Shown: in pieces, positions 7,222-12,422 of the stretch
Layout of the letters: every line of letters starts with the position of its first letter
How positions within the stretch are numbered: the first letter of the stretch is position 1
Origin: JBJKRF01 sp046704785
GTDB taxonomy: Bacteria; Chloroflexota; Anaerolineae; Anaerolineales; Villigracilaceae
Assembly (NCBI GenBank): GCA_046704785.1
Contig: JBJKRF010000097.1
Span: 1-12,422 of the forward strand
Reading direction: 5' to 3'
Length of the DNA: 12,422 nt
The notes under the pieces: model-generated
What the model was told of the DNA's origin: nothing
Seen by the model: the letters and a program-made list of their open reading frames with translations, nothing else
The model's database searches: none
Program-made: the position numbers and the translations under genes

Positions 7222-7296
7222 GGCATAGGGAGCAGATCAAAGCGCCGGCAAGCAGCCAGCCGTTTGCCGGCCTGCTTGCAATTCCCTCGTCCGCGC

Positions 7297-7875
7297 TTAC
7301 CCGGCGAGGGAAAGAAAAAAGGCGTGGAAGCGCGTGTCGTCGGTCAATTCCGGATGGAAGGAGGTCGCCAGCAGCTTATCCTGCCGGGCGGCCACGATGC
7401 GTCCGTCGGGCAGGCTGGACAGCACCTGCGCCGCGCCGTAAACCGACTCGATGAGGGGCGCCCGGATGAAGACGGCGTGATACGGCCGCCGGGGATCGGG
7501 CCCGGCGTCGAGCGAGGCAATATCCAGGTCGGCCTCGAACGAGTCCACCTGGCGACCAAAGGCGTTGCGCTCGACGGTAATATCCATGATACCAAGCAGG
7601 GGCTGGCTGCGCTTGGCATCCTTCGAGAGGAAAATCGCGCCGGCGCAGGTGCCCCAAATGGCCTTCTGGCGACCAAAGTCCCGCAAGGAATCCATCAGGC
7701 CATAAGCCACGGCCAGCTTGCCAATCGTGGTGGATTCGCCGCCGGGGATGATCAACCCATCCAGGTCATCGAGTTGGGCAGGCAGGCGCACTTCGCTGCC
7801 GGCCACGCCCAGGCGCTTCAAAATCGTGATGTGTTCGGCAAAATCGCCTTGTAACGCAAGAACACCAATTTTCAT
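7297..7875 (-). CDS. pdxT: Pyridoxal 5'-phosphate synthase glutaminase subunit
   Basis: PdxT hydrolyses glutamine and channels ammonia to PdxS in the DXP-independent route to pyridoxal phosphate. The 192-residue length is normal for the family. It begins MKIGVLALQGDFAEH, typical of PdxT. The oxyanion loop GGES is at 45-48, nucleophile C77 lies in GTCAGA, and the H174/E176 pair lies in FHPEL, completing the class I amidotransferase triad. The start at 7875 lacks a clear Shine-Dalgarno sequence, but the N-terminus fits the family exactly. It follows pdxS by 66 bases on the same strand, the usual pairing. Confidence 0.97.
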   Translation of the reverse strand: MKIGVLALQGDFAEHITILKRLGVAGSEVRLPAQLDDLDGLIIPGGESTTIGKLAVAYGLMDSLRDFGRQKAIWGTCAGAIFLSKDAKRSQPLLGIMDITVERNAFGRQVDSFEADLDIASLDAGPDPRRPYHAVFIRAPLIESVYGAAQVLSSLPDGRIVAARQDKLLATSFHPELTDDTRFHAFFLSLAG

Positions 7876-7941
7876 AGGTTCATTGTTGGCCGTCAGCCAG
7901 GCAGCAAAACTCTTGAGAGTCCACCCCGGTCTGCGGACGAA

Positions 7942-8835
7942 CTACCAGCCACGCCCGGCAATCTTTTCAGCTTCAGGCATTTGTGAGATATTGCGCCCGA
8001 CCATGGCTTCGCCCAAATTGCGACTAACATCGGCCAGGATGGCCGCATCGTTGTAATGGGTCACTGCTTTGACAATGGCCGCCGCGCGCTTGGCCGGATC
8101 GCCGGACTTGAAGATGCCCGACCCGACGAACACGCCGTCCACGCCGAGTTGCATCATCAGCGCGGCGTCGGCCGGCGTCGCTACGCCCCCGGCAGCAAAG
8201 TTCACCACCGGCAGGCGGCCCAGTTCCTTCGTCTCCCGAACCAATTCGTAAGGCGCGCCGAGTTCCTTGGCAAAGGCCATCAGTTCCTCGTCGGCCATGG
8301 TCTGCAGCTTGCGAATAGCGCCCAATACGGTGCGGGCGTGGCGCACGGCCTCCACCACGTCGCCGGTGCCGGCCTCGCCCTTGGTGCGGATCATGGCTGC
8401 GCCCTCGCCAATGCGGCGCAGCGCCTCGCCCAGGTTGCGTGCGCCACACACGAAAGGCACCTTGAAGTCATGCTTCAGAATGTGGTTTTCCTCATCGGCG
8501 GGCGTCAGCACCTCGGACTCGTCAATGTAATCCACGCCCAGGCTTTCGAGAATCTGCGCTTCGACGAAATGTCCGATGCGGCACTTGGCCATCACAGGGA
8601 TCGTCACGCTATCCATGATTTTTAGAATCAACTCCGGGTCGCTCATGCGGGCTACGCCGCCCTGCGCACGGATATCCGCCGGGACGCGCTCCAACGCCAT
8701 TACAGCGCAAGCGCCTGCCTCCTCAGCGATCTTGGCGTGATCGGGCGTCACTACGTCCATGATCACGCCGCCCTTCAACATCTGGGCCAAACCCTTCTTG
8801 ACGGCGAAGGTGCCGGTAACAGGTGTCTGTTCCAT
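7942..8835 (-). CDS. pdxS: Pyridoxal 5'-phosphate synthase lyase subunit
   Basis: PdxS is a TIM-barrel enzyme, usually a dodecamer. It builds pyridoxal phosphate from ribose 5-phosphate, glyceraldehyde 3-phosphate and ammonia delivered by PdxT. The 297 residues include GGVIMDVVTPDHAKIAEEAG with D27, the catalytic lysine K84 in VMAKCRIGH and the second lysine K152 in IRTKGEAGTG. The phosphate-binding segment FAAGGVATPADAALMM is also present. The ATG at 8835 follows AAAGGAG with a suitable gap. It is the first gene of the leftward operon, with an extended -10 promoter at 8874-8882. The high conservation makes the call secure. Confidence 0.98.
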   Translation of the reverse strand: MEQTPVTGTFAVKKGLAQMLKGGVIMDVVTPDHAKIAEEAGACAVMALERVPADIRAQGGVARMSDPELILKIMDSVTIPVMAKCRIGHFVEAQILESLGVDYIDESEVLTPADEENHILKHDFKVPFVCGARNLGEALRRIGEGAAMIRTKGEAGTGDVVEAVRHARTVLGAIRKLQTMADEELMAFAKELGAPYELVRETKELGRLPVVNFAAGGVATPADAALMMQLGVDGVFVGSGIFKSGDPAKRAAAIVKAVTHYNDAAILADVSRNLGEAMVGRNISQMPEAEKIAGRGW

Positions 8836-8873
8836 CGTTCACTCCTTTTGCTCAATCGATAAGACCTAATGGG

Positions 8874-8882
8874 ATTCTACCA
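8874..8882 (-). promoter_or_regulatory. Extended -10 promoter for pdxS-pdxT and following genes
   Basis: The - strand reads TGGTAGAAT: TAGAAT (five of six -10 matches) with the TGn extension. No convincing -35 lies 17 bases upstream. A start near 8867 would leave about 32 bases before pdxS. Confidence 0.5.
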
Positions 8883-8887
8883 CGCAG

Positions 8888-9009
8888 AAAGCCTCCGCAC
8901 CGCACCCGAGTCCGGGCCGGGAACGCGCCAGGGGGGAATGCGCTCGCAGACTCCCCGCGAACGACTCCCGTCAAAGCGACGGAGAATCCCTCTTGACAAA
9001 AGCCTCCGC
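8888..9009. repeat. Direct repeat of 11 bases in the divergent promoter region
   Basis: AAAGCCTCCGC occurs at 8888-8898 and again, same orientation, at 8999-9009. The first copy lies just upstream of the pdxS -10 element, and the second fills most of the spacer of the rightward promoter. It may be a shared regulator site or chance. The rest of the 299-base gap 8836-9134 holds an imperfect hairpin around CCGTC/GACGG (8968-8982) and the elements listed separately. Confidence 0.4.
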
Positions 9010-9020
9010 TTGTATACAAT
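8993..9020 (+). promoter_or_regulatory. Sigma-70-type promoter of the membrane-protein operon
   Basis: TTGACA (8993-8998) is a perfect -35 box and TACAAT (9015-9020) matches the -10 box at five of six positions, with 16 bases between. Transcription would start near 9026-9028, about 108 bases ahead of the first gene. The -10 box lies inside the operator cluster, as expected for a repressed promoter. Confidence 0.75.
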
Positions 9021-9043
9021 TGTACATTGATACAATGATACAA
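9010..9043. promoter_or_regulatory. Cluster of TTGTA/TACAA operator half-sites
   Basis: Five half-sites occur in 34 bases: TTGTA at 9010 and 9020, TACAA at 9015, 9031 and 9039. They form a perfect palindrome TTGTATACAA (9010-9019), an inverted repeat TTGTA-N6-TACAA (9020-9035) and a tandem TGATACAA repeat (9028-9035, 9036-9043). GntR-family regulators generally bind palindromes of the GT(N)AC type, and a YtrA-like GntR gene is second in the operon. Autorepression is therefore the likely role. The cluster overlaps the -10 box and the predicted start site. Confidence 0.65.
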
Positions 9044-9134
9044 AGCGCTCTTTCCGATACACACTCCGCCAGACAGCTTCTTTCGTCGCCCGACAGAGAT
9101 CCGCAAGACCTGAAACCAGAAAGCGAGAGGCATC

Positions 9135-9857
9135 ATGGAAAAATATTACGGTGAGTGGATTCCTTACGCAGGAAATAGCGCCATAATTCTTGGGGCTGTT
9201 CTGCTTATGATCGCAGGCGGTTTCACTTTATTGGGCGCTACGTTGAAAAATTCTCTACGAGTAAAAATGCCCGGCAAGGCAATCGGCAGCGTACTGGTCG
9301 TTGCCTGGATTCTTTCCATTCTTACGTTTCTTGTTAATATTGGCGTATATTCGATCTTGTTGGATCAGGCAAAATTTACGGGCACCATACCTGACAACCC
9401 CATCACCAAATTTACGCTATCCTTTGCTTTCTTGAGTTTCTTGACAATTCTTATTATTAATTGGAAGCAAGGAAAGAAAGTAGCATTCTGGGGTGCGGCG
9501 TTTGCGGCGATGGCTGGGCCCATGATTTTTGAACTCCCTTTTGACCTGATCGTCATGGGCAGAACTTATCCTCCGATTCCCCCAAACCCTGCGGTTTTAC
9601 GTGCTTTATTTTTCTTCCCTTTATTCCTGGTAGAGTTGATCACGATATCCCTGGCGCTCTTTTCTCCTCTTTTTAAAGTTACGAAATACACGCTTTATTC
9701 CTTGGCCGGAATGTTTTTGGTGTTTGCAATTTGGGGATTCTTAAGTTTTTCTTTTGCCTACACTACGGAATTTCTCATTCTAAACGTAACCGCCAAAGCC
9801 CTGGCATTTGTTAGCGTAGTCACTTTATTCTTACCGGAGAAGAATCTCGCTCTCTGA
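9135..9857 (+). CDS. Hypothetical seven-helix membrane protein
   Basis: Not recognised. The 240 residues contain about seven hydrophobic segments (roughly 14-36, 50-75, 91-109, 115-140, 150-173, 180-205 and 210-235), with short loops and no large soluble domain. A proline-rich loop, YPPIPPNPAVL, joins segments 4 and 5. No transporter or enzyme motif is visible. The ATG at 9135 follows a modest GAGAGG (9125-9130). It is the first gene after the operator-bearing promoter and lies 52 bases before the GntR gene. It is more AT-rich than the genes around it, partly from hydrophobic codons. By position it may be an envelope-stress or peptide-sensing component; this is inference. Confidence 0.8.
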   Translation: MEKYYGEWIPYAGNSAIILGAVLLMIAGGFTLLGATLKNSLRVKMPGKAIGSVLVVAWILSILTFLVNIGVYSILLDQAKFTGTIPDNPITKFTLSFAFLSFLTILIINWKQGKKVAFWGAAFAAMAGPMIFELPFDLIVMGRTYPPIPPNPAVLRALFFFPLFLVELITISLALFSPLFKVTKYTLYSLAGMFLVFAIWGFLSFSFAYTTEFLILNVTAKALAFVSVVTLFLPEKNLAL

Positions 9858-9909
9858 ACGGCAGACTGAAAACTGGCAATAGACCTAAATGCGATATCAA
9901 AGAGGCAGG

Positions 9910-10317
9910 ATGATCCAACTCGACTTTCGCTCCGACGTTCCGGTCACCAACCAGATCGTCGCACAAATCCAAGGCTTGATCGCTAACGGCACGCTCAAAA
10001 TCGGAGACCAGCTCCCGACCGTGCGCGCCCTGGCTACGGAACTGCGCATCAACTTCAACACCGTCGCGCGCGCTTATCGCATCCTGGACGAATCTGGGAT
10101 CATTTCAACCCAACAGGGCCGCGGCACGTATATCTTAGAGAAGCCTTCCCTGGAGGCGGTTGACCAGTTGCGCGACGAGGCTCTGGAAGCGCTTGCCAAT
10201 CGTTACCTGAGCGAAGCAGAACGCCTGGGCTTCGATGCAAAAGCGGCACTGAACATATTGTCCAAGCAGGTTGAGAAAACCGCCGACCAAAGCAATTCAT
10301 ACACCGAAAGGAAATAA
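9910..10317 (+). CDS. GntR-family transcriptional regulator, YtrA-like
   Basis: DNA-binding repressor of 135 residues. The GntR winged helix-turn-helix spans about 10-77: PVTNQIVAQIQGLIANGTLKIG, then QLPTVRALATELRINFNTVARAY and a wing ending STQQGRGTYI. Only a short helical C-terminal part (80-120) follows, with no large ligand domain, which is the YtrA subfamily layout. The ATG at 9910 is preferred over 9889: AGAGG lies four bases upstream and family members begin just before LDFRSDVP. The stop codon is two bases from the next start, so translation of the two is probably coupled. Likely target: the half-site cluster at 9010-9043. YtrA-type regulators in Firmicutes often govern membrane proteins involved in cell-wall antibiotic response. 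Confidence 0.92.
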   Translation: MIQLDFRSDVPVTNQIVAQIQGLIANGTLKIGDQLPTVRALATELRINFNTVARAYRILDESGIISTQQGRGTYILEKPSLEAVDQLRDEALEALANRYLSEAERLGFDAKAALNILSKQVEKTADQSNSYTERK

Positions 10318-10319
10318 AC

Positions 10320-11261
10320 ATGTCGACAAAAACTTCTGCACAAAAGGCACTCACAGCTTCAAAGAGCGATCAGTCCGTCCCCGCCATTGCCGGTTTGATT
10401 TTTACACTGTTTCTGATCTTGGGAATCGGTGGAATCCCGGTTTTGGAAACGTGGGGCGTGCCGGATAATTGGGTTGGCGCCTGGACGACCGTCATGTCCC
10501 TGCTGGGAATCTATTTCCTGCTCGCGCTGAAAGTGGCTGCTCAATGGCAAAAAGCGGTTATCCTGCGCCTGGGAAAGTTCCAGCGTCTGGCCGGACCAGG
10601 CTTCTTCTGGATTATCCCGCTGATCGACTCCATCCCCACCTGGATCGACCATCGCGTCATGGTCACCCCGTTTGCTGCACAAAAAACGCTGACGAAAGAT
10701 ACCGTCCCCGTCGATGTGGACGCCGTCCTGTTCTGGGTGGTCTGGGATGCCGAGAAAGCCGCCCTGGAAGTCGAGGATTACCATGCCGCCGTCGATTGGG
10801 CCGCCCAGACGGCGCTGCGCGACATCATCGGACGTATGGTACTGGCAGATATCCTGGTTGGGCGCAGCGCCATCGACAAGGAGCTTCAACAGATCATCGA
10901 TGAACGCACCACTTCCTGGGGCGTCACGGTACAATCGGTGGAGATCCGCGATATTGTCATCCCGCCTGACCTGGAAGACGCCATGTCACGTCAGGCGCAG
11001 GCCGAACGCGAACGCCAGGCGCGCGTCATTCTAGGCGAGTCGGAACGGCAGATCGCCGAATCTTTTGCCGATGCATCCAAGACCTATGTGGATAATCCCA
11101 CCGCGCTGCACCTGCGCGCAATGAACATGCTCTTCGAAGGTCTCAAGCAAAAGGGCGCCCTGGTCATCGTGCCCAGCAGCGCCATCGACACCATGAACCT
11201 GGGAGGCATGAGCGGGCTGGTCTCGCTCGCCCAGAGCAACTTGCCTAAAGAGAAAAAATAG
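10320..11261 (+). CDS. SPFH/band-7 (slipin-like) membrane protein
   Basis: Stomatin/slipin-type protein of 313 residues, expected to scaffold membrane microdomains. Two hydrophobic segments (about 21-42 and 53-72) precede the SPFH domain (about 75-220). That domain includes QWQKAVILRLGKFQRLAGPG, IPLIDSIPTWIDHR, TVPVDVDAVLFWVVWDAEKA and the slipin stretch ALRDIIGRMVLADILVGR. A charged helix (RQAQAERERQARVI, 224-237) is a likely coiled coil for oligomerisation, and the tail includes IVPSSAID. The Shine-Dalgarno sequence AAAGGAAA overlaps the end of the GntR gene. Slipins are often encoded beside an NfeD-type membrane protease; no such gene is in this operon. Confidence 0.93.
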   Translation: MSTKTSAQKALTASKSDQSVPAIAGLIFTLFLILGIGGIPVLETWGVPDNWVGAWTTVMSLLGIYFLLALKVAAQWQKAVILRLGKFQRLAGPGFFWIIPLIDSIPTWIDHRVMVTPFAAQKTLTKDTVPVDVDAVLFWVVWDAEKAALEVEDYHAAVDWAAQTALRDIIGRMVLADILVGRSAIDKELQQIIDERTTSWGVTVQSVEIRDIVIPPDLEDAMSRQAQAERERQARVILGESERQIAESFADASKTYVDNPTALHLRAMNMLFEGLKQKGALVIVPSSAIDTMNLGGMSGLVSLAQSNLPKEKK

Positions 11262-11288
11262 GGTGATGGTTTTCCATGGGCCGGTTTA

Positions 11289-11304
11289 TGTTTCACATGA
11301 AACA
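11289..11304. promoter_or_regulatory. parS-like site 1
   Basis: TGTTTCACATGAAACA matches the ParB-binding consensus TGTTNCACGTGAAACA at 15 of 16 positions, with A in place of the central G. It lies in the 63-base gap between the slipin and SdpI-like genes, 20 bases before the start codon. Alternatives are an operator for another regulator or a short RNA hairpin (GUUUC-ACAU-GAAAC). Confidence 0.55.
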
Positions 11305-11324
11305 AACAGAAAGGGATTTTAAAA

Positions 11325-11969
11325 ATGTCTAGCAAAACATCTGTCACGCTCATCCTGGTCTTGATCGCGCTTAGTATAATTATTGGCGCTCTCGCCTACC
11401 CGGCGCTTCCGGCACAGGTCGCCTCCCACTGGGGCGCCAACGATCAGGTCAACGGTCACATGTCCCGCTTCTGGGGCGTGGCGCTGATGCCACTGATTAT
11501 GTTGGGCATGACGCTGCTCTTCCTGGTCATCCCGGTGATCGATCCATTAAAGGAAAACATTGCCAAATTCCGCGACACCTTTAACACCTTCATCGTGCTG
11601 ATCATTGCGTTCATGCTATATATCCATATCCTGACGTTAGTATGGAACCTGGGATATACCTTTCCCATGAGCCTGGCGATGATCCCGGCATTGGGATTGC
11701 TTTTCGTTTTCGTCGGCGTCTTGATGATGAAAGCCAAGCGAAATTTCTTCATTGGTATTCGGACGCCGTGGACCCTGTCGAGCGATACAGTTTGGGATGA
11801 GACCCATCGTCTCGGCGGGCGGTTATTCATCGTCGCCGGAATCCTGAGCATATTAACGGTCTTCCTCGGAAACGCCGGTCTATGGATTTTCTTTGGCCTG
11901 ATCCTGCTGGCATCGTTGATTCCGGTGGTCTATTCTTACATACTCTATCAACGAGAGATCAAAGTGTAG
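11325..11969 (+). CDS. SdpI-family (DUF1648) integral membrane protein
   Basis: SdpI of Bacillus is the immunity and signalling protein against the SDP killing peptide. This 214-residue homologue has about six helices (6-25, 48-70, 87-107, 114-136, 164-183 and 186-207). The DUF1648 signature is LPAQVASHWGANDQVNGHMSR (residues 28-48). The SdpI C-terminal signature, NFFIGIRTPWTLSSDTVW, spans 140-157. The ATG at 11325 follows AAGGGA (11311-11316). There is no SdpC-like toxin or SdpR-like ArsR regulator nearby; the regulator present is of GntR type. Tolerance to a foreign antimicrobial peptide is a reasonable inference, not shown. Confidence 0.92.
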   Translation: MSSKTSVTLILVLIALSIIIGALAYPALPAQVASHWGANDQVNGHMSRFWGVALMPLIMLGMTLLFLVIPVIDPLKENIAKFRDTFNTFIVLIIAFMLYIHILTLVWNLGYTFPMSLAMIPALGLLFVFVGVLMMKAKRNFFIGIRTPWTLSSDTVWDETHRLGGRLFIVAGILSILTVFLGNAGLWIFFGLILLASLIPVVYSYILYQREIKV

Positions 11970-11974
11970 TCCGT

Positions 11975-11992
11975 AAAGCGACTACGCTTTTT
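11975..11992 (+). terminator. Weak hairpin and T run after the SdpI-like gene
   Basis: AAAGCG (11975-11980) pairs with CGCTTT (11985-11990), loop ACTA, and the T run ends at 11992. A competing stem, GTAGTC (11966-11971) with GACTAC (11980-11985), overlaps the gene's stop codon and excludes the first. Termination here is likely partial at most. Confidence 0.35.
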
Positions 11993-12027
11993 CAGGAATT
12001 GTCAACGAACAACGTTTGAAAGGTTGA

Positions 12028-12043
12028 CGTTCCACGTGAAACA
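12028..12043. promoter_or_regulatory. parS-like site 2
   Basis: CGTTCCACGTGAAACA matches TGTTNCACGTGAAACA at 15 of 16 positions; only the first base differs and the CACGTG core is intact. It lies 14 bases before the start codon of the next gene, in the same relative position as site 1. Confidence 0.65.
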
Positions 12044-12057
12044 ATTGGGAGCCTTCC

Positions 12058-12273
12058 ATGGCAGAGACAATGGAATGGGAATATCGGGTCGACACAATCG
12101 GCAGCGTGTTCGGAACCAGGGACGAAGATATCGAAGAAACCCTGAATGAATGGGGAGAAGAAGGCTGGGAGGCTATCTCGGTCTACACCCCCTACGGCAG
12201 CGGAAAAGTGACCCTCGTTGCCAAACGCCCGTTGACACAGGCCATCAAGCGCCTGCGATCAATGCCACAATAG
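12058..12273 (+). CDS. Small DUF4177-like protein
   Basis: A 71-residue soluble protein. It opens with MEWEYRVDTIG and continues with L29-N30-E31-W32-G33-E34-E35-G36-W37-E38, then ISVYTPYGSGKVTLVAKRP. The pattern 'WEY-V ... LN--G-EGWE--SV ... L-KRP' is that of the DUF4177 group of short proteins of unknown role. The ATG at 12058 follows TGGGAG (12046-12051) by six bases. It is the last gene of the rightward cluster, 88 bases after the SdpI-like gene. Its stop lies 27 bases from the 3' end of a group II intron on the other strand. Whether it belongs to the operon depends on read-through of the weak hairpin at 11975-11992. Confidence 0.8.
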   Translation: MAETMEWEYRVDTIGSVFGTRDEDIEETLNEWGEEGWEAISVYTPYGSGKVTLVAKRPLTQAIKRLRSMPQ

Positions 12274-12300
12274 CAAAGATTCTTCCGCAATCCATGAGAA

Positions 12301-12422
12301 ATCGAGTAGGGAGCGGCGGCTAACCGCTCCCTCTCACACCACCGGACATGCGGGTCCGCATCCGGCGGTTCACCAAGAGTAGCGCAGAAAGATTTGCGCT
12401 GGATTTTCTTCTGTCTCGTGCC
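12301..12422 (-). mobile_element. 3' end of a group II intron (probably class C), partial
   Basis: Read on the - strand. Domain V spans 12369 to 12338: a lower stem from ACCGCCGGA and TCCGGTGGT holding a CGC catalytic triad, a TG bulge, and an upper stem TGCG/CGCA closed by GACC. Domain VI pairs GGGAGCGG (12331-12324) with CCGCTCCC (12316-12309). It ends TACTCGAT with a candidate branch-point A at 12307, seven bases from the 3' end, and a terminal AT. The CGC triad and short domain VI are typical of class IIC. A hairpin AGCGCA/TGCGCT at 12381-12400 probably lies at the end of domain IV. The catalytic domain I and any reverse transcriptase/maturase gene lie beyond 12422, so completeness cannot be judged. 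The downstream exon begins at 12300. Confidence 0.88.

Noticed and set aside
6400..7854. 484-codon open frame on the + strand
   Set aside because: It is antisense to the GNAT-like gene and pdxT. PdxT is unmistakable on the - strand and the + translation resembles no protein; GC-rich codon bias keeps the frame open.
8056..8625. 189-codon + strand frame
   Set aside because: It is antisense to the highly conserved pdxS.

Overview
The window looks like a chromosomal segment of a GC-rich, free-living bacterium. A Chloroflexi/Anaerolineae-type organism fits best: the ThrRS lacks a TGS domain and carries MNCPMHH-type motifs, pyridoxal phosphate is made by the DXP-independent PdxS/PdxT route, and slipin and SdpI-type membrane proteins are present. 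This placement is inferred from gene content and protein style, not from a marker tree.

Region 1 (1-3560, + strand) is a translation block. thrS ends at a strong hairpin terminator (2046-2075). A near-consensus promoter (2088-2116) then drives infC-rpmI-rplT, which ends at a perfect, probably bidirectional terminator (3529-3560). infC appears to start on ATA behind an ideal ribosome binding site. This is the kind of non-AUG start through which IF3 represses its own synthesis in other bacteria. The infC leader and the rpmI-rplT gap both contain possible RNA folds.

Region 2 (3600-8882, - strand) reads right to left: pdxS, pdxT, a GNAT-like protein, an AT-rich one-helix membrane protein and a VOC-fold protein, probably one transcript from an extended -10 promoter at 8874-8882. 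radA follows, with its own extended -10 promoter, and converges on the rplT terminator.

Region 3 (8993-12273, + strand) is the most unusual part. A TTGACA/TACAAT promoter is overlaid by a cluster of TTGTA/TACAA half-sites (9010-9043). It leads into a seven-helix membrane protein, a YtrA-like GntR repressor, an SPFH/slipin protein, an SdpI-family (DUF1648) membrane protein and a small DUF4177-like protein. I read this as a self-regulated envelope-stress or antimicrobial-peptide-tolerance operon. Two 16-base sites, each matching the ParB-binding parS consensus at 15 of 16 positions, lie at 11289-11304 and 12028-12043, just ahead of the ribosome binding sites of the last two genes.

Region 4 (12301-12422, - strand) is the 3' end of a group II intron: domain V with a CGC triad, domain VI with a branch-point A, and a terminal AT. 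The rest of the intron lies beyond the right edge. No tRNA, rRNA, CRISPR array or insertion sequence was seen. No gene-free stretch exceeds 300 bases; the longest, 8836-9134, holds the two divergent promoters and the operator cluster.
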